DNA of 64,000 nucleotides from Allacma fusca (taxonomy: Eukaryota; Arthropoda; Collembola; Symphypleona; Sminthuridae). Numbering within the stretch: position 1 is the stretch's first letter; every line of letters begins with the position of its first letter. Positions 59,125 through 64,000 of the stretch are shown here, one piece after another. Under the pieces are notes generated by a model. It was given only the letters and a program-made list of their open reading frames with translations, was not told the DNA's origin and did not search any database. The DNA is taken from NCBI GenBank assembly GCA_947179485.1, contig OX359245.1:31793067-31857066 (forward strand). Direction: 5' to 3'. The position numbers and the translations under genes were made by a program.

Positions 59125-60667
59125 CAAAGCTGGGCGAATACCCTACATGTATGCCTACAAGTAGGCAAAATTGTAGGCTATGCTCAAATTTTCACATATT
59201 TTGTAGGTATTTGTATGTATAGGCTGCTTATTTTGAGGGAAACATATATGCAATATATGTATGCTGGGAATAATCAGCACGTACCTACATAAAAAAGGTA
59301 GGTACTCAAGCATGAAAATGTAGGTATGTATGTTCGAATCTTTCGTATTCCAAAGCGCTGAATAAAAGACCCATCTAGATTTTCTTTCACGTGTTTTTTT
59401 TACTTTTGTTTACCTGCTGGAGTGCAAACGATTTCAATTCGTTTGCAGTAAGTTTATCCCCTTCCAAATAATGTGCAAAGTGAAAAGTAGATTCGACATG
59501 AGAATCAGTCAATAAATTTATTGTCTAAAATGTCCGTAAATACAGTCTTCGAAATAAGAGCAAAATAAATTTATTTTTATTAAGTAGCGCACAAAACCTT
59601 GTTGAAACAATATCTGAAACTTTTCGAAGGTAAATTTAAAAAATGTGACTTGAACGAGCATTTTCATTGCCAACTATGTATGTATTGTTTAGTTTTGAAT
59701 TAAGAGGATTGGGTAGTTACGCAGAGAATAAACAAGCGAAAAGCAGTATGACAAAGGAGGTAGTTTTAATTGGTGTCACAGAGAATAGAACCACAGTGGG
59801 TAAGTTCCGTGGAGGATTTTTTTCGCTAGACCAAACACCCGTTGAGAAATCGGTGAAATTCGGTTTTTTTGGTTAAGCCGGAATTTCTCAGTAACCACTT
59901 GTCAGATTTTCACGATGTTTCGTGCCATGTGTAGAGAATGAAGTGCTCTAGTGCAGCATTGCAGCTTTTTTGAAAATTTGGCCAAAATCAGAAAAAAATA
60001 GTATTTTTCAGCGTTTTTTACCTCAAAGGTGCAATAACAGGGCGAAATATTAGACGATAAATACACATGTTTTCTGATTTTGGTCAAATTTTTAAAAATG
60101 CTGCACTCGAGCACTCCATTCTCTACAAATGACACGAAACATCGCGAAAATCGGACAAGTGGTTACTGAGAAATTCCGGCTTAACCAAAAAAACCGAATT
60201 TCACCGATTTCTCAACGGGTGTTTGGTCTAGCGAAAAAATCCTCCACGGAACTTACCCACTGTGGTTCTATTCTCTATGACACCAATTAAAACTACCTCC
60301 TTTGTCATACTGCGTTTTGCTTGTCTATTCTCCGCGTAACTACCTATTGTAAATAACTTCAATTATTGCATGCGTAATTTCATTTTAGTTTTGCAGGTAT
60401 GGTTCAATAACGACAAAGAGGTATGTTGGTTGTAGGTAAGGACTAATCTCGGGAGTGATGTATGTAGGTTGTAGGTAGCGAAAAATCTAGGGAGTGATGT
60501 ATGTATGTAGGTTATAGGTAGGGTTAACTCTCGGGAGGGATGTATGTAGGTTGTAGGTAGGGTCAAGTCTCGGGAGTGATTTATGTAGGCTAAAATGTAC
60601 ATAGGTTGTACATAAGAATATAAAAATATGTAGGTTTTAAGGCATGCGAATACTTTGCCCAGCTTTG
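59125..60667. mobile_element. 1543-bp non-autonomous hAT element, TGTAGGTTGTAGG arrays
   Basis: Terminal inverted repeats CAAAGCTGGGC and a perfect 8-bp target duplication TGATAATG (59117-59124 and 60668-60675). Words of the GTATGTAGGTTGTAGGTA type fill the right end (60415-60640) and, more degraded, the left (59150-59340). It contains a nested 633-bp palindrome. Non-coding. Confidence 0.92.
59712..60344. mobile_element. 633-bp foldback palindrome (long-TIR MITE)
   Basis: Two arms of about 280 bp (59712-59995 and 60070-60344) are inverted copies with only scattered mismatches, around a loop of about 75 bp. The ends read GGTAGTTACGC. ATTG occurs at the left flank and TATTG at the right, but no clean target duplication can be fixed. 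A transcript would fold into a long hairpin. Confidence 0.88.
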
Positions 60668-60675
60668 TGATAATG

Positions 60676-61011
60676 AGTCTGGTTTAGATTCGAAACGCTT
60701 GACTCACGTCACATTCAAAATACATAGGAAGGTTCACGTTTGGTTTTATTAACATTTAGAGTTTAAAAACAATAACATGAGTAACATTGCTTGTCATTTT
60801 AAAAGTTTTAGCCTCTAGCGCACATAGTCCGGAATAGTGGCCTTCCTTTACAAAAATCCTGCGCCTGAACCTGTTCCTGGATCCATATAACGGGTACTTT
60901 AAAATTGTTTACCTTTACATGAACCTTTACCGGGACTCAGAATTGGTTGTAACTAATATTCCACACTGTAAGAAAATTAATCGTTGCAAATTTCATGATA
61001 ATCCCGGATAC
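60676..61011. other. Spacer with a fragment of the GTACC-type repeat
   Basis: About 60860-60935 (CCTGAACCTGTTCCTGGATC, CCTTTACATGAACC) resembles the arrays in the next element, probably a fragment of a related copy. Otherwise AT-rich with no gene. Confidence 0.5.
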
Positions 61012-61960
61012 CAGTGTATCGCATGGGTACAAAAATACTGTACCTGGACCTAAACCTGGACCCAAATAGTGGGTACCGGCAAAAATCGTACCCAAACCCG
61101 TACCTGAATAAAAGTACCCATTAAATAAATGTTGGTACCTGGACCTGATTATTTTGCAAGTAGTGTGTACCTGCACCTGAATTTTACCCGTACCCAAAAT
61201 ATACCCAATATATGAACCTGTACCTGAAACATTTTCCAACGTACCTGTACCCAATCAGGTACTTTAAAAAGAATTACTGTAAACGATTCAACATGATGAC
61301 ATTCATTGATTTACATCACAGCAGTTACAAGCTAGACGAAATTCTGCCTCGTCATAATTTTTGCAATACTAGACATCTTAATGGAGAATGGAGCTATAAC
61401 TTCTATAACATCTGAGGTATTGCCATGTCCAATTAAATCTTCCACTTCTAGGTCATCCTCCATAACCACAATATCATTTAACACCATTTTTACTGAATCA
61501 CACATGGAATTTGTAATTACACGAACTTATTGCTGGCACGTTGTGCTAAGTCAACCATCTCTATTGCATAAACGTATGCTTTTTCAAAAATTGCGATGAA
61601 ATCCTGAAAACACGCTGAATATCAAAACAAACCTGTAGGTCGGAGAGTGAGCCATATACTACACTAGATGCCTCGTAAGATGGATTTCTGTTTGTAAAAG
61701 TACCCATATTTGCAGGTATTAGTTTGTCAGGTCCAGGTATATTGAAAGCTTGTACCTGTTCCTGTCAGGTACAACCCAATAAATTCCAAGTTTGTACCTG
61801 TACCCAACACCTGGTTTTGTACCCAAATTTTGGGTACATGTAGCTAGTACCCATAAAGTACCCATTCAGTTTGAGTACTTATACAGAGTACCCATTTCGG
61901 ACCTGGACCTGTACCTGTACCCAAATACTCAGGTACTACCCGTACCCATGCGATGCACTA
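61012..61960. mobile_element. 949-bp non-autonomous hAT element, GTACCTGTACCC arrays
   Basis: Terminal inverted repeats CAGTGTATCGCATGGGTAC and TAGTGCATCGCATGGGTAC (two differences), flanked by CCGGATAC (61004-61011) and ACGGATAC (61961-61968), a 7-of-8 target duplication. Both ends consist of GTACCTGGACCTGTACCC-like words. Middle unique, non-coding. Confidence 0.85.
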
Positions 61961-61968
61961 ACGGATAC

Positions 61969-62974
61969 AGTAAACTCGAAAACCTACCTTAAAATATGCT
62001 GCAAAAATAGTTGTGACCATGGTTAATACTGGGTGTTTTAATTTGTATACTGTTTAACAATAATAATAAACAATTGTTCAAAAACGATGCGAAACGGATC
62101 ACGAGTCTGAAAAAATGTTTAAGAAACAAACGTAGTTTTTGTAGCACGGGACGCCAAAAGTGACCATTTAATGCATTGCACAGATACTGCCACCTTTTCT
62201 ACCCAGCTCTTCTGTATGCACTCTTTTACGTTCAATGGTCAAGTATTTTAGTACTGTTCAAGTATTCCTAAAGAATTATTATACTCATATCACCAAACTA
62301 ATTAGGTTTGCAGCCATCTTATTTGTTAATGATAAGTATTTTTTTCATATTTTATAGCGAACACATGCAAGATTATTCAATTAGATTTGATTTATAAGGG
62401 ATCGAAATCCTACATTAAATAGCATTTTGGGACCTTTTTTGTTGACCAATACTGGGTGGTTATTAATCTGTGCAATGTAGTAAAAGTAGGGTAGCAGTGC
62501 TTGCTGCCTCATTAGTTATTAGCCCATACAAAAGAGTTGCTGAACAAAGTATTCGATTCCTTAATTTTGTAGCAAATTCTTATCCAGTTTATATAATATA
62601 ATATTTGCAATACACTACACTGGTGATTTTCGATATTTTGTATTTCCAAAACTACGTCATCCTAAACAAAGTTACTTTAGATTCGTGATGTACTCAATAT
62701 TCCCTTTACATAAGATTTCATTAAAATTGTATCAAGTAAATTTGTTTAAATTTATGTAAAACAAAAGCATAAACATATTTACGAAAATGCAAAGTCTACG
62801 ATCCAAGGGGTATGGGGCATTATGAAATAAAAGGATATTACGAGCATGACAAAAATTCAAATGGGGCTCACGAAATAATAAATTTGTGTTGTGCTCAACA
62901 CAGCACATATTGTAGAGTAGGCAGGCTGCTTTCTTCATTTTACGTTTCCATAAAATAACCCAAATATTTAAGGT
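61969..62974. other. Intergenic, no gene seen
   Basis: AT-rich, with no repeat boundary or conserved coding frame recognised. Confidence 0.5.
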
Positions 62975-63165
62975 ACTTGGACATTAGGTCCAGGTATTTC
63001 AGGCACTCGTACCTGTACCTGATGGAATCGATTCAAATAGGTACTCTTCCTTACCCGTTCCTAACTTGTACATATTGTACACCCAGAAAGTATCCACCAT
63101 GTTTGGGTACACAACATTTATGCACACATTTTGTACTTGGACCTGTATCCATGCTGCACAGGGTG
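62975..63165. repeat. Fragment of a GTACCTG-type hAT relative
   Basis: Words such as GTACCTGTACCTGATGG and GTACTTGGACCTGTATCC occur here. The right edge (GTATCCATGCTGCACAGGG) resembles a degraded terminus of the 61012-61960 element. No partner end was found. Confidence 0.55.
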
Positions 63166-64000
63166 ACACCAAATTGTGAAGCATATTGCAGCCATAGTAA
63201 GAGAGTGACTCAGCAAATATTTGAACGTGGCTCAAGATTTTCTAAGTGTTTTCAATGACCTAAAGTCAATAGTATTTGAGGTCGGATGGATCAAAATCGT
63301 GATAAAGATGACTGAATGTCTTGGGATTTCGGGTGATACAAATTATCATTAGGTCATAATTTTCTTTATTGCTTAATTTTATGGGCTTTAAAAACAGTAT
63401 CTGAGGTACAAAAGTGTTATAAACAGAAAATCTGGAACAGCATTTCCAACATACATTCTTGTGAAGTGGATTTCGAAGGATAGTAAAATACTACCAAAAT
63501 GGAATTTATTGCAGATGCCAGTTTCCATTAACTGTAGTATGCGTTGCTGGATGTTACATATGCGAATTTTTTAAGGATTTTAAAGTCAACAGCTTTTTAT
63601 TCTCGCGAAGTTTTTTGCACAATATATTTTAACTTTCGTTCAGTGGGAATTCTATTGCCTTTCCAGGAAGGTGTTTGATAGGTATATACAAATAGGTTAA
63701 GAATTGTCAGCAAAAAAAGCCTTGAAAATGATGTAATAATGAGAATCCTTCGCTACGAGCAAAAGTGAGAAACACGGAGAAGGAAGTGTTACGTATCAGT
63801 ATGCATAAAAGCCATACTGTAGTTGTAGTGTAATGCAGCAGCGCATATGTCACACACAAGCTAGTAGGAAAATGCTATACGAACATTAGCGCTAAGAAAG
63901 CGAAAGGGTAAATCCAAACAAGCTGAAGTTAGCTCAAGATGAAGACAATTTTCAAAATCATCACTAACAACTAAAGTTTAGCTACATGAGCCTTTCAGAA
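63166..64000. other. Window end, no gene seen
   Basis: No recognisable coding region, RNA gene or repeat boundary on either strand. Confidence 0.5.

Noticed and set aside
60937-61254. A 105-codon Gly/Thr-rich minus-strand frame
   Set aside because: It is produced by the GTACCTG word array of the element at 61012-61960.
1-64000. CRISPR arrays, operons, ribosome-binding sites, tRNA and rRNA genes
   Set aside because: The sequence is eukaryotic with spliced genes. No direct-repeat/spacer array of CRISPR type exists, and no cloverleaf with A and B boxes or rRNA core was recognised by eye.

Overview
The window looks like a slice of an arthropod nuclear genome, probably a hexapod and possibly a springtail (Collembola). 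The genes are split by many short GT-AG introns. There are clustered seven-transmembrane chemoreceptor genes carrying the gustatory-receptor TYxxxxxQ ending, the DNA is AT-rich, and roughly a third to a half of the window is transposon-derived. The species assignment is inference.

Layout. (1) 1-1350, plus strand: 3' end of NELF-A, a subunit of the negative elongation factor. (2) 2130-8830: a 6.7-kb symmetrical foldback element, with 164-bp tandem repeats in opposite orientation on its two arms and two younger DNA transposons nested in the middle. (3) 9.1-34.8 kb: a duplicated two-gene chemoreceptor block. Block 1 (about 9.1-17.8 kb) holds gustatory-receptor-like gene A (11846-9214) and seven-TM gene C (17533-15728), both intact. 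Block 2 (about 22.4-34.8 kb) holds intact paralogue B (27795-22530) and pseudogene D (about 34605-33770). Transposons have since landed in both blocks and between them, and paralogous sequence in several cases supplies the unoccupied site. (4) 34.9-46.1 kb: mostly gene-poor, with one intronless gene for a predicted secreted Ser/Pro-rich protein (42365-43339). (5) 46.1-58.6 kb: a small-RNA/transcription cluster: a 13-exon Argonaute with a complete DEDH catalytic tetrad (minus strand, 50998-46143), a small four-finger C2H2 gene (plus strand, 52731-53611) and Integrator subunit 8 (minus strand, 58236-54324, perhaps starting at 58617). (6) 58.6-64 kb: non-autonomous hAT-type elements, one carrying a 633-bp palindrome.

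The most striking pattern is a set of at least nine non-autonomous elements with hAT hallmarks (terminal inverted repeats, mostly perfect 8-bp target duplications). Each is filled near its ends with an array of a different short word: CAAGTCATGG, CCCGATCCCG, GGTGGAAGGT, GGCATTTT, GACTTGACTAG, GAGTGCGAGT, TGTAGGTTGTAGG, GTACCTGTACCC, or the CACTC/GAGTG group. Several are nested inside one another or inside TA-target elements. NELF-A, INTS8 and AGO all act in RNA polymerase II or RNA-silencing processes, but they are separate transcription units and nothing in the sequence shows that they are co-regulated.
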